From NCBI RefSeq assembly GCF_900101175.1, contig NZ_FNFQ01000005.1:124001-188000 (forward strand): DNA of 64,000 nucleotides, read 5' to 3'. The notes beneath the pieces were generated by a model. It was not told where the DNA came from. It saw only the letters and a list, made by a program, of their open reading frames with translations, and ran no database searches. The first letter of the stretch is position 1, and each line of letters begins with the position of its first letter. A program made the translations under genes and the position numbers. This stretch comes from Stenotrophomonas pavanii. Its GTDB lineage: Bacteria > Pseudomonadota > Gammaproteobacteria > Xanthomonadales > Xanthomonadaceae. Positions 44,469 through 53,218 of this stretch are shown here, one piece after another.

Positions 44469-46058
44469 TCAGTCCAGCGCGCGGTAGCGGAAGTTGCGGA
44501 AGGTTACCGCACCGTCGCCGGCCGCATACAGCGCCGGCTTCAGCGCCAGGAACCTGCCCGCTACATTGTGATGGTAACCGGACACTTCCATCTGAACCGG
44601 ATACTTCTGCCAAGTGTGCCCGTCGGTGCTGGAGTGGAAGGTGACGATGTGGCGGTTGTTGGTCACCCGCAGCCACAGCCGGCCGCCGCGCCCCGCCGCC
44701 GGCCGGGCAGGTCGCTCCTCGCCGTAGCGATGCATGATGAACGACTCGCCATTGCTGCCCACGCCCACGTACAGGCGGTCGCTGTAGAACAGCAGCGCGC
44801 CGCCCACGGCACCGGGGGCGATCTCCATCTCCACCTCGAACTGGTAGGCCCGGTCGCCGGCGATGGTGGTCAGCGGTGACGCATCGCGCGGCGTGCTGCC
44901 CTTGCCCTGCAGGACCAGGCCGTTGCCGCTGAAACCCAGCCGCCGGTACTCGTCCTGCGCCGGATTGAAGAACGCCCACTGCGGGCCAAGCGTGCTGCCG
45001 CGGAAATCATCCGACAGCGCCATGCCATGCGGCGACAGTGCCTGTCCGGCCGGCTTGCGCAGTGGCTGGCCGAGGTCGCCCCCGGTCGCGCGGAACCAGC
45101 CGTCGGCGGTCCATTCGATCGGCTCCAGCAGGGCCTGGCGGCCCAGCGTCCAGAAGCCGTTCTCGTACCCGTGGTACATCATCCACCAGCGCCCATCGGT
45201 CCCTTCGATCACCGTCGCATGGCCACGCGACCACCAGGGCTCGGCTGCCGACTGCGTGCGCGTGATCGGGTTGTTGGGCGCGTTCTCCCACGGTCCGTGG
45301 ATCGAACGCGAGCGCGCGGTGATCACCATGTGGCCGGTGGGCGGCCCGGCCGTGCCGCCCACCGCCGTGGTCATGTAGTACCAGCCGTTGCGGAGGTGGA
45401 TCTTCGGGCCTTCCTGCGCATAGGCCTCGACGTCCCAGTCCTGCGGATAGCGCCAGCCGTCGTAGACGTGCTTCGGCGTGCCGGCCACGCTCAGCCCATC
45501 GTCGGCCAGTTGCACGTAATCACCACCGCTGAGGAACAGGTAGCGCTTGCCGTCTTCACCCACCGCATGGCCAGGATCGATGTAGCCGCCCAGGCCGATG
45601 TCGATCGGTGCGCTCCATGGGCCCTTGATGTCATCGGCCCAGACCACGAAGTTGCTGCGGCGCTCGCCGGTGCGCGCCGGGAAGTAGATGAAGTAGCGCC
45701 CCCGGTGCTTGACGATGTCCGGCGCCCAGATCGAGCCCACGTTGCGGGTGATCGCATGGCCCAGCGGCTGCCAGTTCACCAGGTCGCGCGAGTGCCAGAT
45801 CGGCAGGCCGGGATAGGCGTCGAACGACGACAGCGTGAGGTAGTAATCGTCTCCGTCCTTGAGCACCGAGGGATCCGGATGGTCGCCGGCCAGCACCGGA
45901 TTGAGGAACGTGCCATCGCCACGGTCCGCCTGGCGCTGGTGTTCCAGCCCCCGCGCCCACTGCGCCGGGGCGCGCGCGGTCTCCGCCGCGGGTGCAGGCC
46001 ATGCCGGCAGCAACACGGCGAACAGGGTGGCGGCGGCGACGATACGCAGTGCACGCAT
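44469..46058 (-). CDS. Exported glycoside hydrolase family 43 enzyme
   Basis: The 529-residue product from MRALRIVAAATL has a signal peptide. The five-bladed propeller shows the GH43 catalytic set: NPVLAGDHPDPSV (Asp base), SIWAPDIVKHRG (Asp) and EAYAQEGPKIHL (general acid Glu). A C-terminal concanavalin-like domain (about 360-529, beginning SDDFRGSTLGPQWAFF) is of the DUF1349 type. Arabinosidase, xylosidase or galactanase activity is possible. It lies downstream of the TRAP genes. Confidence 0.9.
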   Translation of the reverse strand: MRALRIVAAATLFAVLLPAWPAPAAETARAPAQWARGLEHQRQADRGDGTFLNPVLAGDHPDPSVLKDGDDYYLTLSSFDAYPGLPIWHSRDLVNWQPLGHAITRNVGSIWAPDIVKHRGRYFIYFPARTGERRSNFVVWADDIKGPWSAPIDIGLGGYIDPGHAVGEDGKRYLFLSGGDYVQLADDGLSVAGTPKHVYDGWRYPQDWDVEAYAQEGPKIHLRNGWYYMTTAVGGTAGPPTGHMVITARSRSIHGPWENAPNNPITRTQSAAEPWWSRGHATVIEGTDGRWWMMYHGYENGFWTLGRQALLEPIEWTADGWFRATGGDLGQPLRKPAGQALSPHGMALSDDFRGSTLGPQWAFFNPAQDEYRRLGFSGNGLVLQGKGSTPRDASPLTTIAGDRAYQFEVEMEIAPGAVGGALLFYSDRLYVGVGSNGESFIMHRYGEERPARPAAGRGGRLWLRVTNNRHIVTFHSSTDGHTWQKYPVQMEVSGYHHNVAGRFLALKPALYAAGDGAVTFRNFRYRALD

Positions 46059-46075
46059 GGCAGTCTCCTTGCGGC

Positions 46076-47359
46076 TCAGCCGCGCAGCGCGGCCGGCAGC
46101 CACAGCGACAGGGCGGGGAAGAAGGTGACCACCAGCAGCACGCCCAGCGCGGCGAACCAGAATGGCCAGATGGTGCGCATGCTCTGGCCGACGCTGATCT
46201 TGCCGATGGAGGTGCCGATGAACAGCACCGAGCCGACCGGCGGGGTGACCAGGCCGAGGCCGCCGGTGAGCACCAGCACCAGGCCGAAGTGGATCGGATC
46301 GATGCCGTAGGCGCGCGCCACCGGCAGGAAGATCGGCGTGCAGATCAGGATCATCGGCGCCAGATCCATGAAGGTGCCCAGCAACAGCAGCATCACCACG
46401 ATCATCAGCAGCACCATGAAGCGGCTGTGCGCGAACGACTGCAGGAACTCGACGGCGGCAGCCGGCACCTGCAGGTACGCCAGCAGCCAGCCGAACACCG
46501 CCGCGGTGGCGATCACGAACAGGATCACGCCGGTACTGCGCGCGGCATGGATGACGGTGTCGAAGAACTCGCGCCAGCGCAGCTGCCGGTACAGCACGGT
46601 GGTCACCAGCAGGGCGTAGACCACGGCGATCGCCGCGCTTTCCACGGCAGTGAAGATGCCGGCGCGGATACCGACGAAGATCAGCGCGACCAGGCCCAGG
46701 CCGGGCAGGGCGGAGACGATGCGCAGGGCCACGGCACGCCAGCCTGGAAAGACCTCTACGCCATAGCCGCGGCGACGTGCGACCACATAGCCGGTGATCA
46801 TCAGTGCCAGCGTCATCAGCAGCGCAGGGACAATGCCGGCGGCGAACAGGTCGGCGATGGACAGCCCCCCGCCGGCAGCAGCGGAGAACAGGATCAGGTT
46901 GTGCGACGGAGGCACCAGCAGGGCCACCAGCGCGGCGGTGATGCTGACGTTGACGGCGAAATCGCGGTCGTAGCCGCGCTTGACCATCTGCGGGATCATC
47001 GTGCCGCCGACCGCCGAGACATCAGCGATGGCCGAGCCGGACACGCCGCCGAAGAACAGCGAGGACAGGATCGACACCTGGCCCAGGCCACCGCGCAGGC
47101 GCCCGACCAGCGACGAGGCCAGTGCGATCAGGCGCTCGGAGATGCCGCCGCGCATCATGATTTCGCCGGCAAAGATGAACAGTGGAATGGCGATGAGCGA
47201 AGCGGAGCCGGTACCGGCCGAGATCTGCTGCACCAGCACGATGCTGGGGATATCCAGGTACAGCAGGGTGGCCAGCGCCGCAGCGGCCAGCGCGTAGGCG
47301 ACCGGCACGCCGAGCAGCAGCAGCACGGCGAATACGGAGAACAGGAGGGTGATGCCCAT
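46076..47359 (-). CDS. TRAP transporter large permease (DctM-like)
   Basis: This 427-residue integral membrane protein of the TRAP DctM family is almost entirely hydrophobic with about 12-13 spans. The family blocks IPLFIFAGEIM, LSSLFFGGVSGSAIADVSAVG and TPPVGSVLFI are present. It forms the sodium-coupled importer with DctQ and DctP. In this locus the cargo is probably a uronate or unsaturated oligouronide. It starts three bases after the DctQ stop. Confidence 0.93.
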   Translation of the reverse strand: MGITLLFSVFAVLLLLGVPVAYALAAAALATLLYLDIPSIVLVQQISAGTGSASLIAIPLFIFAGEIMMRGGISERLIALASSLVGRLRGGLGQVSILSSLFFGGVSGSAIADVSAVGGTMIPQMVKRGYDRDFAVNVSITAALVALLVPPSHNLILFSAAAGGGLSIADLFAAGIVPALLMTLALMITGYVVARRRGYGVEVFPGWRAVALRIVSALPGLGLVALIFVGIRAGIFTAVESAAIAVVYALLVTTVLYRQLRWREFFDTVIHAARSTGVILFVIATAAVFGWLLAYLQVPAAAVEFLQSFAHSRFMVLLMIVVMLLLLGTFMDLAPMILICTPIFLPVARAYGIDPIHFGLVLVLTGGLGLVTPPVGSVLFIGTSIGKISVGQSMRTIWPFWFAALGVLLVVTFFPALSLWLPAALRG

Positions 47360-47362
47360 GGA

Positions 47363-47893
47363 TCAACGATCTCCTTCAGCGTCTTCGGCGCCGGTGACGC
47401 GGGCCTGCAGCGCGTTCCACGCGCGGTTCAGTGCAAACATCAGCATCAGCGCGCCCCCCACCGCCAGCGGCAGGTAGTTGATGCTCTGCGGCAGGTTGGC
47501 ACCGGCGGTCTTGATGTCCAGTCCGTCGACCAGAAGGTCGGCCGACCAGAACGCAATGAAGCCGCCCAGCACCGCTACCACCAGCTGCACCAGCACGTCC
47601 ACCGCGCGGCGCAGGCCGGCGCCCATGTAGGCATGCAGCAGGAAGAAGCCGAAGTGGCGGTTGGTGTGTACGCCGCAGGCCGCGCCCAGGCTCATCGCCG
47701 TGGCCAGCAGCAGCAGGGTGACCGGCTCGGTCCAGCTGGGCGAATCGTTGATCACGTAGCGCGCGAACACCTGCCAGCCTTGCACCACCACCAGCCCCAG
47801 CAGGGCGGCGACGGCGCCGTAGATGGCGATGTCGGCAATGCGGTCCAGCAGGCGCTGGCCGGGTCCGGTGGTGGAGGTCGTCGTTTCGGTCAT
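47363..47893 (-). CDS. TRAP transporter small permease (DctQ-like)
   Basis: The 176-residue membrane protein has four predicted spans and the DctQ pattern (WQVFARYVINDSPSWTEPVTLLLL). The start at 47893 was chosen because GAGGA lies seven to eight bases upstream and the gene then begins 10 bases after the DctP stop. It works with DctM and DctP. Confidence 0.9.
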   Translation of the reverse strand: MTETTTSTTGPGQRLLDRIADIAIYGAVAALLGLVVVQGWQVFARYVINDSPSWTEPVTLLLLATAMSLGAACGVHTNRHFGFFLLHAYMGAGLRRAVDVLVQLVVAVLGGFIAFWSADLLVDGLDIKTAGANLPQSINYLPLAVGGALMLMFALNRAWNALQARVTGAEDAEGDR

Positions 47894-47903
47894 GGCGGTA
47901 TCC

Positions 47904-48905
47904 TCAGGCGGCACGGATGCGGTCAACCAGCGCGGCGATGCCAGGCTGCTGCAGGTAGTGCTTCAGCAGCGGCTGCGCCGCATCGCGGAAGGCCGCCATG
48001 TCGACCTCGTTGGCTTTCACCCCGTAGGCCAGCACCGCCCGGCGCGCGGCATCCTCCGATGCGTCCCACTGCTCACGCATCACCGCCACCGATGCGCGGG
48101 CGGTGTGCAGCAGCAGCTGGCGGTCATCCGGGCTGAGGCGTTCAAAACGGGCGCGCGACATCAGCAGCACGTCCGGCGCATACGAATGGTCGCTCTGCGA
48201 CCAGTAGTGCGCGGCTTCGAAATGGCGGCTGGAATGGAAGCTGCGCATGTTGTTCTCGGCGCCGTCGATCATGTGGGTCTCCATGCCGGAGAACGTGTCG
48301 CCCAGCGACATCGGCGTCGGGTTGGCGCCGAGCAGGCGCATCAGCTGGATGAAGATGTCCGACGAGGCCACCCGCAGCTTCAGGCCGTGCAGGTCGCTGG
48401 GCGAAACGATGGGGTGCTTGGTGTTGTAGAAGCAGCGTGCACCGGAGTCGTAGATCGCCAGGCCGACCAGATCGCGGCCTTCAAAGCCACGCAGCACCGC
48501 GTCGGCCACGCCGCCATCGAGTGCGGCGCGCTGCTGTGCGACCGACCTGAAGACGTACGGCAGGCACAGTGCCTGGGTCAGCGGAAATGCGTTGTTGAGT
48601 GCACCGGCATACACGCGGGTGATGTCGATGGCGCCAAAGCGCGCCATGTCGATCGCTTCCGACTCGCGGCCCAGCTGGCCCGAGTGGTACTGCCGCAGCC
48701 GCAGGCGGCCGTTGGTCTCACGCTGCAGGGTCTCGCCGATCCACTTCACCGCAGTGACGGTGGGGTAGTCGGCCACGTGCACGTCGGTCGCGGTCAGCAG
48801 GGTGCTGCCGTCCACGTCGCCGGCGGCCCGACGCCCGCAGGCAGCGAGCATCGGCGTCGCCAGCGCAGCGGCGCCGCCGGCCAGGAAATTACGTCGTGTG
48901 ATCAT
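47904..48905 (-). CDS. TRAP transporter solute-binding protein (DctP-like)
   Basis: The 333-residue protein begins MITRRNFLAGGAAALATPMLAAC, combining a twin-arginine-like start with a lipobox. A GGGAGGG site lies upstream. The family segment LRVASSDIFIQLMRLLGANPTPM contains the conserved Arg region that binds the carboxylate of the ligand. This suits an acidic sugar. It is followed by DctQ and DctM genes. Confidence 0.92.
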   Translation of the reverse strand: MITRRNFLAGGAAALATPMLAACGRRAAGDVDGSTLLTATDVHVADYPTVTAVKWIGETLQRETNGRLRLRQYHSGQLGRESEAIDMARFGAIDITRVYAGALNNAFPLTQALCLPYVFRSVAQQRAALDGGVADAVLRGFEGRDLVGLAIYDSGARCFYNTKHPIVSPSDLHGLKLRVASSDIFIQLMRLLGANPTPMSLGDTFSGMETHMIDGAENNMRSFHSSRHFEAAHYWSQSDHSYAPDVLLMSRARFERLSPDDRQLLLHTARASVAVMREQWDASEDAARRAVLAYGVKANEVDMAAFRDAAQPLLKHYLQQPGIAALVDRIRAA

Positions 48906-48945
48906 CTGCGCCCTCCCGCGCGTGTTCACCAGGGCTGGCCGGCGG

Positions 48946-49773
48946 TCATCCCGCCGGCACGGCCCGGCAGGCAATGTCACCGAAGCCGGCAAAGCGCACC
49001 AGCGCCGTTTGTCCTGCCTCGATATCGTGGATGCCGGTAGCGTTGCCGGTGGCGATCAGGTCGCCCTTGCGCAGCGGCCGGCCGCGCTGCGCCGAACGGG
49101 ACAGCGCGAAGGCATAGGCCGCACGCAGGCCGCCGGGCAGGCGGGTGGCGCCGCCGGTACCGACCACCTCGCCGTCGATGACGGTCTCCGCACGCAGCGC
49201 AGTCTCGTCGCGGGCGGTCCAGCCGGTGATCTCCGGCCCCAGCACCAGGCCATTGTTGTTGCCGAAGTCGGACACCACCACGCGCGGACCCAGTTCGTTG
49301 ATGGTGGCCAGCGGACTGCTGGCCACTTCCACGCCGATGTACAGGCGCGCGGGCAGGGCTTCGGCCTGTTCCGGGGACCAGTGCAACCGTCCGGCCGGGG
49401 CGTCCTCCAGCAGCTCCAGCACGTACTCTGCTTCCACTGCGCCAAAGCCCCCGACGAATACCGGAATGTCGGTTGTTCCACCGGTATCATTCCAGAGCTG
49501 ACGTTTGAAGATCGGCCCCAGCAGGCGTTCGTCGCCGGAGCCATCGCGGCGCTCGGCGGCGATGTACCCCACTTTCCAGCCGATCACCTGATCGTCCCAG
49601 GCCTCGATGGCGCGGTCCTGGACCCGGTAGGCGTGCACCAGATCGGCCGGAATGGTGCCGGGAAACCCTGTCAGGGCCTGGCCGGCGCGGCGGGCGTCGG
49701 TGAAGGCGCGGGCGATCGCGGCTGCATCGTCCGGCGTCGGCCTGTGCCCCTGTGTGCCGTGTTCGTTGCTCAA
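48946..49773 (-). CDS. Fumarylacetoacetate hydrolase-family protein
   Basis: The 275-residue product begins at TTG 49773 (LSNEHGTQ). GAGGGAG is seven bases upstream, which favours this over the GTG at 49800. It resembles the FAH/2-keto-4-pentenoate hydratase family: VIGWKVGYIAAERR, GVEVASSPLATINELGPRVVVSDFGNN and GDLIATGNATGIHDIEAGQ. It is the first gene of the operon with dctP, dctQ, dctM, GH43 and lacI. A role on a keto-deoxy sugar acid is inferred from context. The reaction is not known. Confidence 0.82.
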   Translation of the reverse strand: MSNEHGTQGHRPTPDDAAAIARAFTDARRAGQALTGFPGTIPADLVHAYRVQDRAIEAWDDQVIGWKVGYIAAERRDGSGDERLLGPIFKRQLWNDTGGTTDIPVFVGGFGAVEAEYVLELLEDAPAGRLHWSPEQAEALPARLYIGVEVASSPLATINELGPRVVVSDFGNNNGLVLGPEITGWTARDETALRAETVIDGEVVGTGGATRLPGGLRAAYAFALSRSAQRGRPLRKGDLIATGNATGIHDIEAGQTALVRFAGFGDIACRAVPAG

Positions 49774-49826
49774 GAACGGTCTCCCTCTGCGTTGTTGCAC
49801 TGCCCATCGACAGCGTCTGCAGGAGG

Positions 49827-49856
49827 TGTATATGGTAAACCGGTGTCATCACGCAA
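49827..49856 (-). promoter_or_regulatory. Promoter and operator of the FAH-TRAP operon, shared divergent region
   Basis: On the minus strand -35 TTGCGT (49856-49851) and -10 TATACA (49832-49827) are 18 bases apart. The spacer holds GATGACACCGGTTTACC, an operator of the same type as at kduI. The divergent esterase gene starts at 49929, so the site may control both directions. Confidence 0.6.
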
Positions 49857-49928
49857 GCCGCAGCGCATCACGCCCGCTTCCGGGGCGCCTGCGGCACGCT
49901 GCCCCCCCTTGCTGGAGCCCGGTCCGCC

Positions 49929-50921
49929 ATGCGTCTGCCCACCCTTGTGCTGTGCCTGTCCGTTCTGTTGACGCTTGCACCGGCGCGCGCCACCGACGTC
50001 CCGCTGCGCGACGGCCAGCGGCCCGGGCGCGAGGTGACGGGCGAACGCCTGCCGCTCTGGCCCGCCGGGCAGGTACCCGGCGAAAGCGCTGCGTCGCGAA
50101 CGGCGCGCGTGGTTGAGCGCAGCCCCGACCCGGCCCATCCGGACCGGTTCGTGGACGGGATCGATGCGCCGTACATGATCGTGTACGCGCCGCCACGTCC
50201 GAACGGGCAGGCGGTGCTGGTCATTCCGGGCGGCGGCTACCAGCGCGTGGTGATCGACAAGGAAGGCAGCGCGCTGGTACCGGACTGGGTGCAGCGGGCA
50301 GGCTTCACCCTGTTCGTGCTTCGCTACCGCCTGCCGCAGCCGGGCAGGGACCGCCAGGCGGCGCTGGCCGATGCGCAGCGCGCGCTGCGGGTCGTACGCG
50401 ACCAGGCCGCACGCCGCGGCCTGGAGGCCGGCAGCGTGGCGGTCATGGGTTTCTCCGCCGGCGGCCACGTGGCGGCGCGGCTGGCCACCGGCTTCGATGC
50501 TCCGGTCTATCCCGCACGCGATGCGATCGATCAGCTGAGCGCGCGCCCGGCACGGGCGGTGCTGGTCTACCCGGTCATCGACATGGGTGCGCATGCGCAC
50601 AGCGGTTCGCGCGGGCGATTGCTGGGCGAACACCCTGACCCCGCATTGGCGGCCCGGTACTCGGTGCAGCAGCACGTGCGCGCGGACATGCCACCGACCC
50701 TGCTGATCCATGCCGCTGACGATCGCGTGGTCAGCGTGCACAACAGCGAAGTGATGGCGCGGGCGCTGGCCGAAGCGGGCGTGGAGCACGAACTGCACGT
50801 GTTCGCCCACGGCGGCCACGGCTTCGGCATGCACCTGCAGGGTGGTTCGTCGCTGGCGCTGTGGCCGGCCTTGGCGCAGGCGTGGCTGACGGCAGGAAAG
50901 GGCGCGGAGGGCAGCCGATGA
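49929..50921 (+). CDS. Exported alpha/beta hydrolase (acetyl-esterase type)
   Basis: The 330-residue product begins MRLPTLVLCLSVLLTLAPARA with a signal peptide. It has the oxyanion IPGGGYQRV, nucleophile GFSAGGHVA, Asp in HAADDRVVS and His in HGGHGFGMH, typical of the esterase/xylan acetylesterase group (AXE-like). It probably removes acetyl groups from polysaccharide fragments. GGAG lies upstream. It overlaps the next esterase gene by four bases (ATGA). Confidence 0.88.
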   Translation: MRLPTLVLCLSVLLTLAPARATDVPLRDGQRPGREVTGERLPLWPAGQVPGESAASRTARVVERSPDPAHPDRFVDGIDAPYMIVYAPPRPNGQAVLVIPGGGYQRVVIDKEGSALVPDWVQRAGFTLFVLRYRLPQPGRDRQAALADAQRALRVVRDQAARRGLEAGSVAVMGFSAGGHVAARLATGFDAPVYPARDAIDQLSARPARAVLVYPVIDMGAHAHSGSRGRLLGEHPDPALAARYSVQQHVRADMPPTLLIHAADDRVVSVHNSEVMARALAEAGVEHELHVFAHGGHGFGMHLQGGSSLALWPALAQAWLTAGKGAEGSR

Positions 50922-52540
50922 CGGGAGCACCGGACGACCTGCAGCGCCGCCGCTTCCTGCGCGACAGCGCGCGCTGGGCGTTGGCCACGGCGACGCTGGC
51001 GACACTGCCGGCAGCGGCGATGCCCGGTGCACGCGACGACCGCCTGCCGATCGTCCGCGTGCGCGGGGGGCGCCTGCGCGGCCAGCATGAGCAAGGCGTG
51101 CTGGTGTTCCGCGGCGTGCGCTACGGTGCCGACACCGGCCCCCATCGCTTCCAACCGCCGCGCCGGGAAGCGGCATGGAACGGCATCGCCGATGCGCTGG
51201 ACTACGGCGCCGCCGCGCCACAGGCGGGCGCAGAAGGCCCCGGCAGCGAGGACTGCCTGTTCCTCAACATCTGGACGCCGGCGCTGGGGGATGGCGGCCG
51301 CCGCCCGGTGCTGGTCTATCTGCATGGCGGTGGCTTCAACAACGGTTCCGGCAGCGACCCGCTGTACGACGGCAGTGCGCTGTGCCGTCGCGGCGATGTG
51401 GTGGTGGTGACCCTCAACCATCGCCTGAATGCCTTCGGCTACCTGTACCTGGGTGGGCTGGGCGATGCACGCTATGCGGCGTCGGGCAACGTCGGCCAGC
51501 TCGATCTGGTGCAGGCGCTGCAGTGGGTGCGCGAGCATGCGGCAGCCTTCGGTGGCGATGCCGGCAACATCACCGTGTTCGGCCAGTCCGGGGGCGGCGC
51601 CAAGATCGCTACGCTGATGGCAATGCCGGCCGCACGCGGCCTGTTCCAGCGCGCCTGGACCATGAGCGGCCAGCAGGTCACCGCAGCCGGCCCGCGTGCC
51701 GCCGCGCAGCGCGCGGCGATCGCCATGCAGACCGTAGGCGCAGGGGACCTGGCGGCACTGCTGCGACTGCCCACCGCCGATCTGCTGGCGGCGACCCGCG
51801 CGCGCGATCCGTCGCGGGTGGAAAGCACGTCGCTGTACTTCGGGCCGGTGCTGGACGAGGTCACCCTGCCGGTGCATCCGTTCTGGCCGCAGGCTCCGCT
51901 GCAGTCGGCCGCCATTCCGATGGTGATCGGCAATACCCGCGACGAGACCCGCGCCTTCCTCGGCAATGACCCGGCCAACTTCGCGCTGACCTGGGAGACG
52001 CTGCCGGCGCAGCTGGAACGCCAGCAGTTCGTTGATCTGCTGCCGCAGACGGTGATCGCCGAGTACCGGCGCCTGTACCCGCACTACACGCCATCGGAGG
52101 TGTTCTTTGCCGCCACCACTGCCGGCCGTTCCTGGCGTGGCGCAGTGGAGGAACTGGAAGCGCGTGCGCGCCAGCCCAGCGGGGCCGCACCCACCTGGGC
52201 CTACCAGCTGGACTGGGACTCCCCGGTGGAGGAGGGCCGGCTGCGCGCCTTCCATACCCTGGACATCCCGCTGGTGTTCGACAACGCCGGCCTGCCCGGT
52301 GCACGCACCGGCGGCGGTGCGGACGCGCAGGCGCTGGCGGCCACGATGAGCGACGCATTGATCGCCTTTGCCCGGACCGGCGACCCCAATCATCGCGGAA
52401 TGTCGCAATGGGCCCCCTACCGTCTGCCGCAGCGCCAGACCATGCTGTTCGATCAGCACAGCCGCGCAGTGGATGATCCCCGTGCCGGCGAGCGTGCGCT
52501 GTACGCGAAAGTGCCGTTCGTGCAGCGCGGCACGCAGTGA
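50918..52540 (+). CDS. Exported type B carboxylesterase
   Basis: The 540-residue product from MTGAPDDLQRRRFLRDSAR has a twin-arginine-like signal. It has the carboxylesterase family blocks EDCLFLNIWTP, VLVYLHGGGFNNGSG, the nucleophile FGQSGGG, Glu in GNTRDETRAF and His in FHTLDIPLV. It overlaps the upstream esterase gene by four bases, so translation is coupled. Substrate could be a feruloyl or acetyl ester; not determined. Confidence 0.9.
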   Translation: MTGAPDDLQRRRFLRDSARWALATATLATLPAAAMPGARDDRLPIVRVRGGRLRGQHEQGVLVFRGVRYGADTGPHRFQPPRREAAWNGIADALDYGAAAPQAGAEGPGSEDCLFLNIWTPALGDGGRRPVLVYLHGGGFNNGSGSDPLYDGSALCRRGDVVVVTLNHRLNAFGYLYLGGLGDARYAASGNVGQLDLVQALQWVREHAAAFGGDAGNITVFGQSGGGAKIATLMAMPAARGLFQRAWTMSGQQVTAAGPRAAAQRAAIAMQTVGAGDLAALLRLPTADLLAATRARDPSRVESTSLYFGPVLDEVTLPVHPFWPQAPLQSAAIPMVIGNTRDETRAFLGNDPANFALTWETLPAQLERQQFVDLLPQTVIAEYRRLYPHYTPSEVFFAATTAGRSWRGAVEELEARARQPSGAAPTWAYQLDWDSPVEEGRLRAFHTLDIPLVFDNAGLPGARTGGGADAQALAATMSDALIAFARTGDPNHRGMSQWAPYRLPQRQTMLFDQHSRAVDDPRAGERALYAKVPFVQRGTQ

Positions 52541-52557
52541 TGACACCGTGGTGCAAA
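52540..52557. promoter_or_regulatory. Candidate ATGACACCG operator before the cupin dioxygenase gene
   Basis: ATGACACCGTGGTGCAAA begins at the final base of the carboxylesterase stop codon, 35 bases before the dioxygenase start. The first half is identical to the other locus operators. A clear -35 element was not placed. Confidence 0.5.
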
Positions 52558-52591
52558 CATTCTGTTAACCCGTCTCGGCTAGAGTCGGGCC

Positions 52592-53179
52592 ATGGGAGAG
52601 ATGTCCTCGCCACTGCCGTTCACCGGCCGGGAGCGCCTGTTCGCTGCGATCGATGCCGCGGTGATGCTGGGCACGCCGGAGGCGATCACCGATGCGCTGC
52701 AGCAGGTGCTGCGTGAGGCCATCGTCGATCCGTCCATCCAGCTGCCGCCCTGCGTGCGGCGCCCGGTCGAAGGGCATTACGCGCGCCGCGAACTGCATCG
52801 CAGCCCGACCCTGGGCTACAGCGTGATCGCGATGTGCTGGGGCCCGGGCCAGGGCACGCCGCTGCACGACCACGATGCGATGTGGTGCGTGGAAGGGGTC
52901 TGGCAGGGCGAACTGGTCGTCACCCCGTACGCGCTGCTGGAGCAGGAGGGCGAACGCCATCGCTTCGCCGCCCAGCCGGCGCTGTACGGCCATCGCGGCA
53001 GTGCCGGCAGCCTGATTCCGCCGCACGAGTACCACACGCTGCGCAACGCCAGCGACGCGGACGTGGCGGTATCGCTGCACGTCTACGAGGGCGTGATGGA
53101 ACGCAGCGCGGTGTTCGAACCGTTGGGCGAGGACTGGTACCAGCGGCGGGTGAAGCTGATGGAGACCGACGCAGCCTGA
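52592..53179 (+). CDS. Cysteine dioxygenase-like cupin protein
   Basis: The 195-residue protein has the cupin metal site PLHDHDAMWCVEGVWQGELV and a later His in PPHEYHTL, as in the type I cysteine dioxygenase family. Sulfur metabolism would be a surprise in this locus. A candidate operator of the locus lies directly upstream. The start could also be MSSPL at 52601. Confidence 0.78.
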   Translation: MGEMSSPLPFTGRERLFAAIDAAVMLGTPEAITDALQQVLREAIVDPSIQLPPCVRRPVEGHYARRELHRSPTLGYSVIAMCWGPGQGTPLHDHDAMWCVEGVWQGELVVTPYALLEQEGERHRFAAQPALYGHRGSAGSLIPPHEYHTLRNASDADVAVSLHVYEGVMERSAVFEPLGEDWYQRRVKLMETDAA

Positions 53180-53187
53180 CCGCGTTC

Positions 53188-53206
53188 GGCCGGGCATGGC
53201 CCGGCC
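53188..53206. terminator. Palindrome between convergent genes
   Basis: GGCCGGGCATGGCCCGGCC forms a hairpin in the 39-base gap between the cupin dioxygenase and the 1267-aa protein genes. It has no T tract. Confidence 0.4.
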
Positions 53207-53218
53207 CCTGCGCAGGCA

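Noticed and set aside
49832-50116. An ATG just after a perfect AGGAGG at 49821-49826
   Set aside because: The frame from this ATG overlaps the esterase in another frame and is Arg/Pro-rich without a domain. The same bases form the -10 and operator of the opposite-strand promoter.
53188-53206. Strong terminator between the cupin dioxygenase and giant protein genes
   Set aside because: The hairpin is clear but has no T tract, so it is reported only as a low-confidence palindrome.
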